DNA of 64,000 bases from Isoetes taiwanensis (Eukaryota; Streptophyta; Lycopodiopsida; Isoetales; Isoetaceae), in NCBI GenBank assembly GCA_021234155.1, contig JAJEKV010000324.1, positions 62,001 to 126,000 on the forward strand, in the 5' to 3' direction. The translations under genes and the position numbers were made by a program. Below, in pieces: positions 47,126 to 58,009 of the stretch (the stretch's first letter is position 1; each line of letters opens with the position of its first letter). Below the pieces are notes generated by a model. The model saw only the letters and a list, made by a program, of their open reading frames with translations. It was not told the origin of the DNA and made no database searches.

Positions 47126-47482
47126 GTATAAATTTATATCGTGTGAGTTCTCCGTGGTATAAATTTATACCGAGGAGGTGGTCTCCCTATATAAATTTAT
47201 ATTGCAACTGTTCTCCCGCGGTATAAATTTATACAGACAAGATCCTAAGCGGTATACACTTATACTGCCAATGCTCTCCAGTATAAATTTATACCATATG
47301 AACACGGCTTAGCACTTTGTTGGTATAAATTTATACCGAGAGACCACCTCCTCGGTATAAATTTATACTGCAGAGAACTCACACGGTATAAATTTATACC
47401 GAGAGACCTCCTCGGTATAAATTTATACCGATAGCGGTATAAATTTATACCAATAGAGTTCAACCTCGGTATAAATTTATAC
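47126..47482. repeat. Palindrome array in the divergent intergenic region (12 units, 9 exact)
   Basis: Units lie mostly 29-33 bp apart. The left part (47141-47185, GTGTGAGTTCTCC...GAGGAGGTGGTCTCC) recurs inverted at 47335-47385, so the array is itself built as a large inverted repeat. It lies upstream of both divergent genes. Confidence 0.85.
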
Positions 47483-47750
47483 CGAAAGAGCAAAGACAAG
47501 AGAACATTTAAGACATTAAAAGAAATGGCAAAATAAAATGATACGGGTTAGAAACTTACGTGGCCATGTTCGTATGAAGATGCTTTTAGCTGCTGGGAGG
47601 TGCAAAGAGGGGCGAGTATATAAGGCGGATCGCGAGCTCCTTCGAGTCCAAACAGCGTATATAGATAATGTGTTCGCCTCTGCCGCCCTTAAGTACTATT
47701 GCCACACATGCGCTTCCGTATGGAATCTGTCCACAACGTTTCTTATACGG

Positions 47751-47977
47751 TCCCTGTTTGATTTTACACCACGACTGTATAAATTTATATGCTCTCTGTA
47801 TAATTTTATACCTCCCCTTCCGTATCTTGTGCTTCTGCTCTGTATAAATTTATACCGTCCCTGTTTGATTTTACACCACGACTGTATAGATTTATATGCT
47901 CCCTATAAATTTATACCGCCCTCTGTCTCTTGTGCTTCTGCTTTGTATAAATTGATATCGTCTGATATAAATTTATA
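47751..47977. repeat. Diverged palindrome array just upstream of the transposase start
   Basis: A 107-bp unit (CTGTTTGATTTTACACCACG start) is duplicated. Each unit holds three or four copies of the palindrome, only one exact (47842). The array ends about 25 bp before the ATG at 48001. Confidence 0.75.
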
Positions 47978-48000
47978 CTGTGTGTGTCTACTTGCTCACT

Positions 48001-51000
48001 ATGGCAGGAGAGAAGAAAGCGTCTGAGCCACCCCATTCTACTCGCCGGCTCCCTCCTCCTATGGTTTTCACACCCATTCCTCTGCCAACGAAAATAAATC
48101 CTAATAGAGAAGTTGATGCTAGCTAAGGAACTTTTGATTCTGACACTCACAACCCCAGCCCTCCGTTCGTACACGTCGGCTTCCACCACCAGTGCAGTTC
48201 ACGCCACCATCTTCTACTCTTGCGCGTCGTTTACCACCACCTATGCAGAACCCACAGAACAACGCAACCTTCCTCCACCCATTCATTTCACTCCAGAAGC
48301 TTAGAACCCCTCCTCCCTTTCGTTTTAGTCTGTCTCCCCTAGTTCAGCTTAGACAGCCTACTGGGCACAAATCACTCCATCACCTCCATCGCACTACATA
48401 TGCCACTTTTAGTGGGAGCAGTCAACGCCATGTAACTCCTGTGTTTTATGAGACTACTGGAGTTGCTCAACTACGTCACTAGCCTCGACTTCTTTTTCCA
48501 ATGGAAAGGCAAACCTCTTCCACAAAAGATCATCCCACGCCTAATCTCACAGCATCCACTAGTACACCAGTCCATTCCTACCATGTCAGGCGAAGAAACA
48601 CCTTAGGTAGCTCTCTCAGATGATGATGTAGCACAGCCACAAGTGTCCCTGTTCGAATTTAAAGCTCCTCCTAGTGATAATCTTAAGCGAAACTTACACA
48701 AGAAAGCTTGTACATCCCAAAGGCGAAAGAAATTAATGGATGAGGGTCACTTGAGGGCAACACATACAAAACATTGTTGTCTTCAACGCTATTTGCTAAA
48801 GATTGGACTAAAAGAATTAAGGTTGATTCATGACAACTATAGTTCAATGACTTTCTTAGACCAAAGGGGCTGGGCAAAAGTATGCTGGTGGGTATCAAAA
48901 GCAGGCGTCCGGACACATGCTGACAGCACTCATATAGCACCCCATATGGCAGCTTGTTTAAGGTGTTACTGGTACTAGCACATGGTAATTAGGTAATCAA
49001 TAGAAATACGTAACAACTCCAATTAATAACAAGTGGAATACTATGATAGAATAGTACATCCAGGGTGCTGATCTAAGTGCTGGGGCCGCGTTTTTTTGAT
49101 ACCCACTAGCATACTTTTGCCCGGCTATGTAGCTTTCAATATTCGGCCAGATAATGGTGACAAGTTTACTTACACAGCTGGTGGCCACACCGTCTGCCAA
49201 ACGCCCTTCAAAAGGATTCATGCTTTAGGCAGCAGACGGCTTCACCGCCTGAAGAAAAGGTTTGACAAGAATCCTGGCGACTACTGCAATTCGGGAAGTA
49301 TATCCAGAATTCATGCGCTTCAATGTGTTTTTTGGATGGAAGGCTTCTTCAAGGAGTCTTGTGAGAAACTGCCTAACAGCCCTATGTACCACTTGAGTGA
49401 CAAGTTCACGAAACATGAAGTCTACAATAATTATAAGGATTTATGTGTTGAGGCTGGATAATGTCATGTATGCTACTCTTACTTCACTGTTCTTCGGAAA
49501 AAAGAATTTTCCCGTGTGTCTATTCCTAGAAAGTACCGTATGTCTGTTTGTGCTACATGCTCTGAATTAAAAGCTCAAAGATAGAATGCAAGGACACTTC
49601 ACGCTAAAAGTAAGCTTCCACAACATATTATTGCCTAGTTCAGTCTTTGGAAAGGAGAAAATTGACAAAACACAGGAAGAGAACAACCACTCAACTACAT
49701 ATCGGTTGTTATTAATGGAATGGACCAGAAGAAGACCAGCCTACCTCACTTTGTCAATGTGCCTAAGGATGCTCCTGAAGAAGATTTCATACATCTACAT
49801 GTCGTTGGTGCTATGGTTTTTAATGGGAAACTCTCTTGCAAGGCATTCTTAAACTATCCAAACATTCATGCTGATCCACAATTTTGAATAAGATTTTAAC
49901 CAGTCTGGAGCATATACCACCAGTTCTATACCTTCAGCTAGACAAGACGACGAGAGAGAATAAGAATCAGGCATTGTTTGCTTACTGTGCCATGCTAGTT
50001 GAAAAACAAATCTTCAAGAAGGTGAAAATTGGTTTTCTGCTTGTTGGTCATACACACGTTCAAATTGACCAGATGTTCAGTAGGTTCTCTAAATGTCTTG
50101 CTCGAAAAAAAACTCTCAGCTTGCCAGCAATGATTGAGGTTATCCAAGACTCCTACAATCCTCGCCCAGAAATCGAGATATTGAAAGCAAGGAATGGATT
50201 TTTCGGAGAGATCAAATGGATCAATGTGCAATTGAGCCCTTACGAAACATTACCTTTCAGCGTCAGATCAAATTCTCACTTGCAGATGGCAAGGCCATCT
50301 TACAAGGAAAGAAATATGCCACACCCTTGCAGTGACAGCTAGCAGCTGGTATTCAATTCATTCGCACCATCCCCGAGATTACTTCCATGCTCTCTGCAGA
50401 GCAAATGCCTCTAAAGAGCTTGAAAGAAATCACAAAGAGTAAAAAGGAGGGAAGAGCAACTGACTCAAACAAATCATTGGATTATATTGAGACCAGTATT
50501 CGGTCATGCTCGAATCACTTTGGGGAGGCAGATGCTTCATGGTGGCCTCAGTTTTTTTCTCAGCAACGTGACATGTTACCAGCCATGTCACAAGGTCAAA
50601 GACCTGTTGCATTCAACTGGACATCTAGGCAAACTCTGCCTATGCAAGCTGAGAATCAAGAAGAACATGTACAGCTAATTCCTAGCTCAGATGCAGATGA
50701 CAGAGTCATGTATACTGGCCCCAGACGCATGGCACAACAAGTTGTCCGGGTTTCTGGTTCAGTCTCAGAGATTCAAAAAGGAATGCTTGTTGCTGTCCCA
50801 GCTGATGATGATGAAACTAGCAAGCCATTAGGGCTGGCTAGAGTATTGAAGGTAACAAGAGAGGATGGAATTTCCACTCAATTAAAAGTGCACTGGATAA
50901 GAACAAGTGCTGCCAATGCTTTCAGTGGGAGTTATAGTTTGGAGATGGTAAAAACAGGAGTAGGAAGGAGAGCAAAGTCTAAAGCAAACACTAGTATCAT

Positions 51001-51298
51001 AGATCTAGCTGAAGTAAAGGTTCTTGCATATGAATTTGTTCTGACTGCTGCTAATAAGTTACGTGCGGTCACTCAAACTTTAATAAGGTCTACATGTGGA
51101 TTAGATAAACAATCTAAAAAGGTTACCAAAAAAGATGATGATGAAGACTCACTGGTGCACAGTGAGGAAGAAGATCGTTCGAGTACATCTAGTTTTGAAA
51201 GTGAGGGTGATGATGAAGGCTCTAGTGATCAAGGACTAAATGAGTCTGAGGATGACGTGCATCCTGATATTGCTGCAAAATGTAAGTTCGTTCGATGA
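48001..51298 (+). pseudogene. DUF7869-like transposase
   Basis: ATG at 48001 follows the palindrome array. A Pro/Ser-rich N-terminus leads to a Cys/His region (THTKHCCLQRYLLKIG near 48765, FLDQRG near 48858), interrupted by a 251-bp MITE and resuming with YVAFN at 49126. Then come CATCSELKAQR near 49555, INGMDQKKT (D at 49723), LQLDKTTRENKN (D at 49941) and VGHTHVQIDQMFSRFS (D at 50067). A C-terminal region with GMLVAVPADDDETSKPLGLA near 50790 and an acidic tail end at 51298. From memory this block order is that of DUF7869 proteins, common in mosses and animals. The three Asp residues are candidate DDD/DDE residues. Some stops and one frame change between D1 and D2 show decay. The gene diverges from the ParB-methyltransferase gene. 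Confidence 0.7.
48872..49122. mobile_element. 251-bp MITE with 4-bp target duplication
   Basis: Terminal inverted repeats of about 29 bp (GGGCAAAAGTATGCTRGTGG then GTATCAAAA) are flanked by GGCT on both sides (48868-48871, 49123-49126). Removing the MITE and one GGCT restores an open frame through DQRG/YVAFN of the transposase gene, which proves the junctions. There is no coding capacity. A 4-bp non-TTAA duplication narrows the superfamily (Sola-like or Academ-like are possibilities), but I cannot assign it. Confidence 0.85.
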
Positions 51299-51654
51299 CA
51301 CAAATATATAAACAGTTTTGTTCATAATTTTGTAAAATTTTCATAAGCTCTGAATACATCACTTCTTTATCACTTTACTGCCCTTTTTTTTTTTTTTTTT
51401 CATTGCCTATTTTTTGCTACACTTCATATAAGTAACTACTTTTTGTTCCAAATTAGGAGTCTCAAAATAGCTAATAAATATTTTTGCATAGAAGCTATGT
51501 TCAATCAACCCCTCAAAAAGGGTACCTGAATTACCTAAATTGTCACACTTGTCACGAATCTTTCAAAGATTATTTCTAAAGTGCATTTGGAGCAAATAAG
51601 TGCATTTCAATTTAAACTTTGTTACCATTGATTCTTCCTAAATCTCTAAAGTGC
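51299..51654. other. 3' flank of the transposase gene up to the LINE breakpoint
   Basis: AT-rich, with an 18-base T run near 51388. It should contain the right end of the composite element, but I find no terminal repeat matching 31456-31560 convincingly. Confidence 0.4.
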
Positions 51655-54600
51655 ACAATTAAGAATAGATAGGGAGCCAGGGGACATCCTTGTCTCACAT
51701 CACGAGATAAAGGAAAAAATTGGGAAGGTGTGCCATTAAGAATATTAGCAGAATTTGAATTGATATTCAGACCATGAATAAGCAATTTATGCTTAGGATA
51801 AAGCCAAATTTAGTCGAGCAGAGTCTAGAAAATCTCATCTCACAGTATCAAAAGCACGCTTAAAATCCGACTTAAGAAGCACACAATTTTGATTAGATAT
51901 TTTATTCCAATGGAGGCCTTTCATAGCTGTAATGTAATTGTTCAAAATGAATTGATTTGGCAGAAAGGCAGATTGATATTGAGAGATGTTCTTCTGCAAA
52001 TAAGCCTTGAACCTATTAGCAATAATTTTAGCACAGATTTTGTAGAAAGTGTTAGTGAGAGAGATAGGTCTCCAATCAGAAAAAGCAGAGGGATTATCCA
52101 CTTTAGGAATGTGAGCAATGAAACCAGCTGAGATAGAAGGATGTAGATGATTGGCCTCCCAAAGACCTCCAACCAAGGAGAGAATATTAAATTTCAATAT
52201 ATCCCAGAAATGAATATAAAATTCACTTGGCAAACCATAAGGGCCAGGAGATTTGCAGTTTCAAAGGACTTCAGAATATTGAGAACTTCCTCTTCATTAG
52301 GAGGATTAGTAATAGAATCATCTATACAGTTAATTGAAGAAGGAATAATATTGTTCATGAGATCGAAGAAATCCCTTTCTCTGGTAGAATCAATTTGTTG
52401 AGGAGGCACCTTAGAAAAGAGAGAGGCATAATTGTCTTAAAAGAATGATCTAATGAGTTTAGGATCATCTAAGGTAGTACCTGCATCAGTTCTGACCTGT
52501 GTGATTGAGTTTCTAAGTAGCCTGGTTTTAACCATTTTGAAAAAGAATTTAGAGCTACCATAATCCATCTCCTTATTGAACTTGACTTTACATTTAATTG
52601 CAGAATGTTTGGCTTCACTTTCCTCAATATTCTTCAAGTAATTCTCAATCAATTCCTCACCAACATGTAGATTAAAATTATAAGGATCCTCTTGAAGAAG
52701 GGACCTAATATCTCTCACTTGGGAAAGTAATCTCTCTTTCTCCTTTAATCGGGAGAGATGTCTACTTTTAGACCAATCCTTAATCTAACTCTTAATCCTC
52801 TTGACTTTGCAATAAAAAAAATTCATAGATTGCCCATTGGTATCTCTGTGGATGTTTTGGTAGAAATCTCTGAAATCCTTTACAAAAGCGTCATTGTCAA
52901 GTAAAGCACAATTGAACTTATAGGAAACACTGCCATCTCTTGGAATTTGAGTTAAGTGACGGGTACATAGAAATTGAGGTTGATGGTCAGAGACAATAGT
53001 ACCTTCATCACTGGTAACAAAGCAGTTATCCCAGAAAGAAGAATGAGGGCTGCAAACATAGAACCTATCCAAAGCACAGAAAACTCTTTTGTCTCCCTTT
53101 TGTTTATTTGACCAGGTAAAAATAGCAGTGGAGGAGGGAACATACACTAAGGAAGAATCAGAGATAAAAGCTTCCCAATTTTCCCTTTCCAAGCTTGACA
53201 TATTGATATTGTTACCAAGCTTCATATTCCAAGAAGGAGTGTTTGTTAAAATCACCAGCAATAATCCAGTCAGAAATAGGACTGTTATGCATCCAAGAAT
53301 TGATCTCAGTCCACAAGATTTCCCTCTCTTTGGGATTAGTGGAGGCATAGATGTTAATAATTCCAAAACTGGATGGTATAAGTAACAGCCTGCCACATTT
53401 TAGAGGGGGAATTATAAAAGGAGAGATGTTTAAGGTTTTTCCATATCATGATAATGCCACCACTCCTACCATTAGGTGGAGGAGACACCAGGATAAATCC
53501 AATCACCAAGATTTGAGATTTCAAATTTGGGAAGCTTGACTTCCTGAAGAAGGATAACATCAGCATTGTAATTTTTGACTTGGGAGATAACTCTCCTTCT
53601 TTTAAGCGGGCCTTTAATACCCCTAACGTTCCAAGAGAGAATCTTCATAAGGAAGGCTAAGGAAAAAAAAAGAAAAGTAAGGGGAGAAATTAGAATCTAA
53701 CAGATCTTCTTTTTCCCTTTCCCTTTTTATTTTTACTCCTAGTATTAGCAGTAGGAGTGTTGTGCAGATTAGTGAGAACTAGAGGCAGGAGCATCAGTTT
53801 TAATTCTGATCTTAGCACTAGAGGGCATGGGTTTCTTGCTTAAATCAAGAGAACTATCAGATAGGAAGGCATCCCTCTCCCAATTTTCCTTATCAAGCTC
53901 ACCCTCACTGTCATCCGAGATCCCCCCAGGAACAAATTCAAACATCTTGTTTTTATAGGGTGAAGAAGTGGAATCAACATTGAAATTTATATTCTTATCC
54001 CTTTTATAATCAGAACAGAATAAGGGGAAAGAGTCATGACCTGTGTGATTTGTATCAGCAACCGAATGTTATGTATTTTCACGCTCTCCAATACTGCAAC
54101 CCTTGTTTGCTCTTTACTGTTTCCCCTGGATGCATCCATTTCCTTGTCTGGAGTATCCTGGACAATGTCTTCATCCATGAGATTCAATGAGCAGACTTGT
54201 TGTACAATTTATTGTGAATCCAACTTGAATCCCTCTTGCAATGAAGCTAACTGCTCAGCAATTTCAAAAGAAATAGTGCAGGGAGGAGGAAAGTTCATAT
54301 CAATGGATGGGGAAAGGTCAATAATAGGTGGTTGAATATGATCAGATTTGGCAGTAAGGGAATTGCTCAACATTAAATCCACATCAAGGTCAGAATTAAG
54401 GTCAGCTAATACCTAAAACTGGTTAGAATTACCAGTAAATTGGTTCTTATCTTCCAAATGATCTTTGTGCTGCACTGGAGTTGAGGCAGGAATCTCCTTC
54501 ACTTGGTTGGCCACTTTGTCCAAATTCTACCAAAGTTGGAGGAGCAGGGACGACTTCCACTTTGGTATCCAAAGGGTTTATTTCATCCTCAATTTCTTGC

Positions 54601-56000
54601 CCCTTATCAAAATTTGTTTGCTTCAATGCTTTACTATGTTTTTCTTGCCTAATGGATCACTCTTACCCTTGCAAGGATCTGAAGAGTCAAGAATTGACTC
54701 ATCTTTTTTGGCTAAGCTCTTGGCATCCACAATGATTCTATTCAGAGTACATGCAGATTTCTGATTTTATCCTTGTCCATGCTTGTCTTTTTTGCTGTAC
54801 CCTCATGATTTTGTAACACCTTAACCACCTGAGATGTATGTTTTCCCTTGCTAGGTATCTTCTCAATTGAAACACTTTATCTTCCTGAATCTAGGCCTCT
54901 CTTAATCTTTTTTTCCTCTGAATTCTCTTGTAACTGCCATTGACCTTGTTGTCTTTAGAAATGATATTAGGTACACCAAAGTCATTGTTAATCTTAGAGG
55001 AGACCTGGTCAATGACTGAGCCCTTTGAGTTTTGAATCAAATGTTGACTGTTGACTTCCTGACCAAATCTTTGGACTACATGTCTTCCCTGGTTGACCTG
55101 CTGGTTGACTTGACAATTAACAGACAGATTGACAGGTTGACCTACCATCTGCCCAGAATTATCCAATTTTTCCTTGCAATTTTCATACCAAAAGTGCCTG
55201 ACCGTACAAGTTTGGCAGCGACATGGCAAACCAGACCATCTTAAAGATAGACTGGCTCTTTTTCCAAAGACATCCAAAAAGGGGATCTGGAGGGGGATAT
55301 CTTTTGAGATATCAAGTTGAATAAAGGAGCAAAGGAGGTCTGTAAGGAGAGTATTCCGTACAAATATAGGATCCAATAGAATCAAAAAGAATTTTTAGGC
55401 AGTCCTCATTCTAGTAGATGGGATTTAGGCCATGAAGAGTTGTAGAGGCCACAACTTGTCTAAGTTAGCAATTTCAAATTTAGGGTCCCATTCGAGAAAG
55501 GAAAGCTGAAAAGATTCAAAGGTCAGGGGACCATGATTGAGGAAGAAATTAGCAGTCCTTTTGCTTCCACATTCAATCATTATGTAAGGTGACTGAAGCC
55601 AATAGACACCTTTGTGGAGATTCAGGCAAAAGGACCAGAGTTTGTCCAATTTGATCCCATGTTTATTAACCTTCACAATTACAGCAGAATCCTGAAAAGA
55701 ATTTGATTTTGCATGTGCAGAAGGGAGATCCAAGGAAATGCCGTCAAAGATGTCTTTTGGCATTAAAAGGGGGTTTGAAGGGTCGAATGTTTCCGAGGAC
55801 CTTGTTGAAAGAGTCATCCGAATGCTTCTGTTGAGTCGATCTCTTTTCACCATAAGGCAGGGGCACATTATGAACAGGGTCCATGACAGGCAATTGACCT
55901 CTGTAATCAGGATCTTTGGAAAGATTATCCAAGCAAGGAACTTTAAAAGACAGAGGATCCATTGAAGACTGCCCCGACAATGCAGCATTTTATTTGATGC
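51655..56000 (-). mobile_element. L1-like LINE, 5' half
   Basis: Reading the minus strand: ORF1 with a DUF4283-like block (55425-55988, FFLNHGPLTFESFQLSFLEW) and a zinc-knuckle-like CRCQTCTVRHFWYENC near 55190; the endonuclease from about 53650 (NADVILLQEVKLPKF near 53560, then DKRVFCALDRFYVC and SDHQPQF near 53000); then RT with IPKVDNPSAFSDWRPISLTN near 52090, SAFLPNQFILNNYI near 51950 and VRQGCPLAPYLF near 51665, where it breaks off. Order and motifs are those of plant L1 elements. Several stops are present. The 3' half lies at 30320-31455. Confidence 0.8.
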
Positions 56001-56150
56001 AATTCACAGGTGAATATGTAGCAAAATAACAGGGGGTTCCAGGGGAATTTCATATAGATATAATTCTTGAAACCATAGACCATATCCCTAAAACAATTCA
56101 ATGGGTTATTATAAAAAAAAACATAGATTTAAGATAAAAAATAGTCACAT

Positions 56151-56235
56151 TAGCTCACTGGTTAGATTGGTTAAAGTCGTCTTATTAGGACATTGAGTTA
56201 TTTTGGTAGAGGTTCGAATCCCCGTATTTCATATT
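56151..56235 (+). mobile_element. tRNA-related SINE fragment
   Basis: TAGCTCACTGGTTAGA (box A-like) and GGTTCGAATCC (exact box B, 56211-56221) lie 60 bp apart, with no acceptor-stem pairing. This fits a SINE head rather than a tRNA gene. Confidence 0.55.
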
Positions 56236-56513
56236 CTAAAAGCTTAAGCGAAACCGTATAGAGGCTCGATATACCATCAAAACCTTAGGCAAAATCAACA
56301 AAGGCGTGAAGAATAGAGATAAATTTTCACTTTTAAATTCCATTACAAAAGAACTAGGGGAAAACTACAAAGGCACGAGAAAAATGGGCGTGGCGCAGGA
56401 GGGAAAATCAAGGGGCAGAGAAAAGAACAGGGTAAAGAACCTATCTATGATTAAGAAGACGGAGAGCCAATTCACAGCCAAATTGCAAGAAATCAGAGCA
56501 CCATAAGCACGAA

Positions 56514-57600
56514 TCATTGCTCAGAGTACACCATGACAACAATTTTAGTGTCGGCCCAGTCACAATGCACATTAAAGATGCCTGATGCCGCAATTTCTTT
56601 GTTGCTAATGAATTTCTGCAGCCAAGATTCAATAATTTCAACTTCAAATTCAATTGAACTCGACACAAAGGAGTATTCCAGAAGGAATAGATCTTCAGGA
56701 AAATGCTGGTTAAAAATTAGAGAATTCCACAAGTCCGAAGGTGTTCCTTTCAAGAAACCACAAGTCAGTCTTGAATTGTGCTTGATAATTGTGAAAATTC
56801 TGGTATGCATATGTAGCTCTTGATGAGGGAAATCATGTGGAATGCAAGCCCCTACAAGGCTGGCAGATCCACCAATTCGACTCAGAACCTTCCTGAATCA
56901 GCAAAACAAATCAAGAAATGTGTTTGAGTCACATAAGACAAAGAAATAAAGAAAGATGGCGCTTAAAGCTGACATGTACATCTTTAAAGGTGATCCTCGA
57001 TCAAGCCATCTGTCCTTTGACATGGATCTTGTTGCCTTTGGCCTCAAAAACATCAACATCTTGAAATATGCTTTGCAATACTTTGGAAAATCTGTGCAAT
57101 CTGCACCATCAACCTCCACAAGCACCCAAAAGGCCAACTTGTATTAGCCTTACCTTGACTCTCTTCAGTTTCAAGCAGTTTTATCACCAGGCTACCTCTA
57201 GGAAGAAGTAGCCCTAACCCGTCATCATCAACAGTTTGCTGCTCCGCATGTTGTAATGAGCCAAGTGCAAATTCTAAAGCACACATACCTAACTCAGTTG
57301 AGAGTGTTGCATCCTTGGAACTAATGCCTGAGAAAGATGGACACATATCAGACAGAATGACATAATAACCTCTACCCTACAGGAGAGATTCAATAAGCAA
57401 CAGAAGTAGCAAATCTTCGTGCTTAGAATAAGAAATCAGGACTAGAATTACCAATGGTGACAATGAAGCAAGGTATGCATTCTTTATTTTCAAGGCATCA
57501 GCAGAAATTGTTTGCACCCATTGCTCACAATGGTCTGCTGGAACTGGAACTGGAACTTTCTGCCCATAACTAGCAGACATTAGCTTCAGATATCGCCTAA
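56514..57600 (-). CDS. FtsJ-like rRNA methyltransferase, 3' exons
   Basis: Exons on the minus strand: 57600-57441 (VPVPADHCEQWVQTISADAL), 57376-57151 (SDMCPSFSGISSKDATLSTE, then GSLVIKLLE) and about 57091-57000 (DFPKYCKAYFKMLMFLRPKA then TRSMSKD). These show the SAM-fold segment with the Asp of SDM, the Lys of VIK and the RPKATR end typical of FtsJ/RrmJ 2'-O-methyltransferases. Introns of 60-75 bp have GT-AG ends. A further open segment (56896-56514, FNVHCDWADTKIVVMVYSEQ then stop) may be the last exon of an extended C-terminus or of another gene. The N-terminal SAM motif exon (D-GCAPGAW) is not in this window upstream as far as I can see, so the gene is partial or has a very long first intron. 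Confidence 0.65.
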
Positions 57601-58009
57601 GAAATGTTCGTCAGAAAATCAGACTGATGTATATCGCGTGGTGTGAATAAATACAAATAAATATTCATAATTTCGGTGATACAATCTATACATAAGTAAT
57701 TTTACTGATACAAAGATAGAACTTCTCATTGAAGCAAAGATAAAACGGCATAGAGATCACACGACGCGAAATCCATTGATTGCTAACTAATTGCAAGCAA
57801 GGCATTTCGCGTCGTGTGATCTTTTAATAAAACAGAACATACATTTGAACAAGAGAATAGATAGAAGCAAAAAATAGAGAATACGTTTCTTTGAAGCAAA
57901 AAATAGATAGATACAACGGCTAGGGATCTTCATGGAGTACATATCCAAGACACAAGACACCCAAAAACTTAACCACTATAATAAATCACTAGAAAACCAC
58001 TATAGATGT
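57601..58009. other. Non-coding upstream of the FtsJ exons
   Basis: AT-rich, with a perfect 19-bp inverted repeat. No exon recognised. Confidence 0.45.
57754..57822. repeat. 19-bp perfect inverted repeat (hairpin)
   Basis: AGATCACACGACGCGAAAT (57754-57772) is exactly complementary to 57804-57822. Partial pairing continues into the 31-base spacer. Confidence 0.8.

Larger units (their letters stand above)
31456..51654. mobile_element. Composite DNA element with ParB-methyltransferase and DUF7869-like transposase
   Basis: The two halves of one LINE flank this region, which fixes it as a single insertion (possibly with a small target deletion, since about 25-35 residues of the LINE RT are missing). 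Without the later Ty3/gypsy, TRIM and MITE insertions it is about 8.4 kb. It holds two divergent genes, a minus-strand ParB-DNA methyltransferase gene and a plus-strand DUF7869-like transposase gene, and arrays of GTATAAATTTATAC that I find nowhere else in the window. I could not define terminal inverted repeats, so the ends are inferred from the LINE breakpoints. Confidence 0.55.

Noticed and set aside
31456-51654. Bacterial contamination or misassembly as the source of the ParB-methyltransferase
   Set aside because: The gene has intron-like gaps, is interrupted by a plant retrotransposon with exact target duplication and is flanked by halves of one plant LINE.
31385-51655. TAGTTACT words near both ends of the composite element as terminal inverted repeats
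   Set aside because: The match is about 8 bases at unequal distance from the LINE breakpoints (about 40 and 220 bp), so chance is likely.
56151-56235. tRNA gene
   Set aside because: Exact box B, but spacing and stems do not fit a tRNA.
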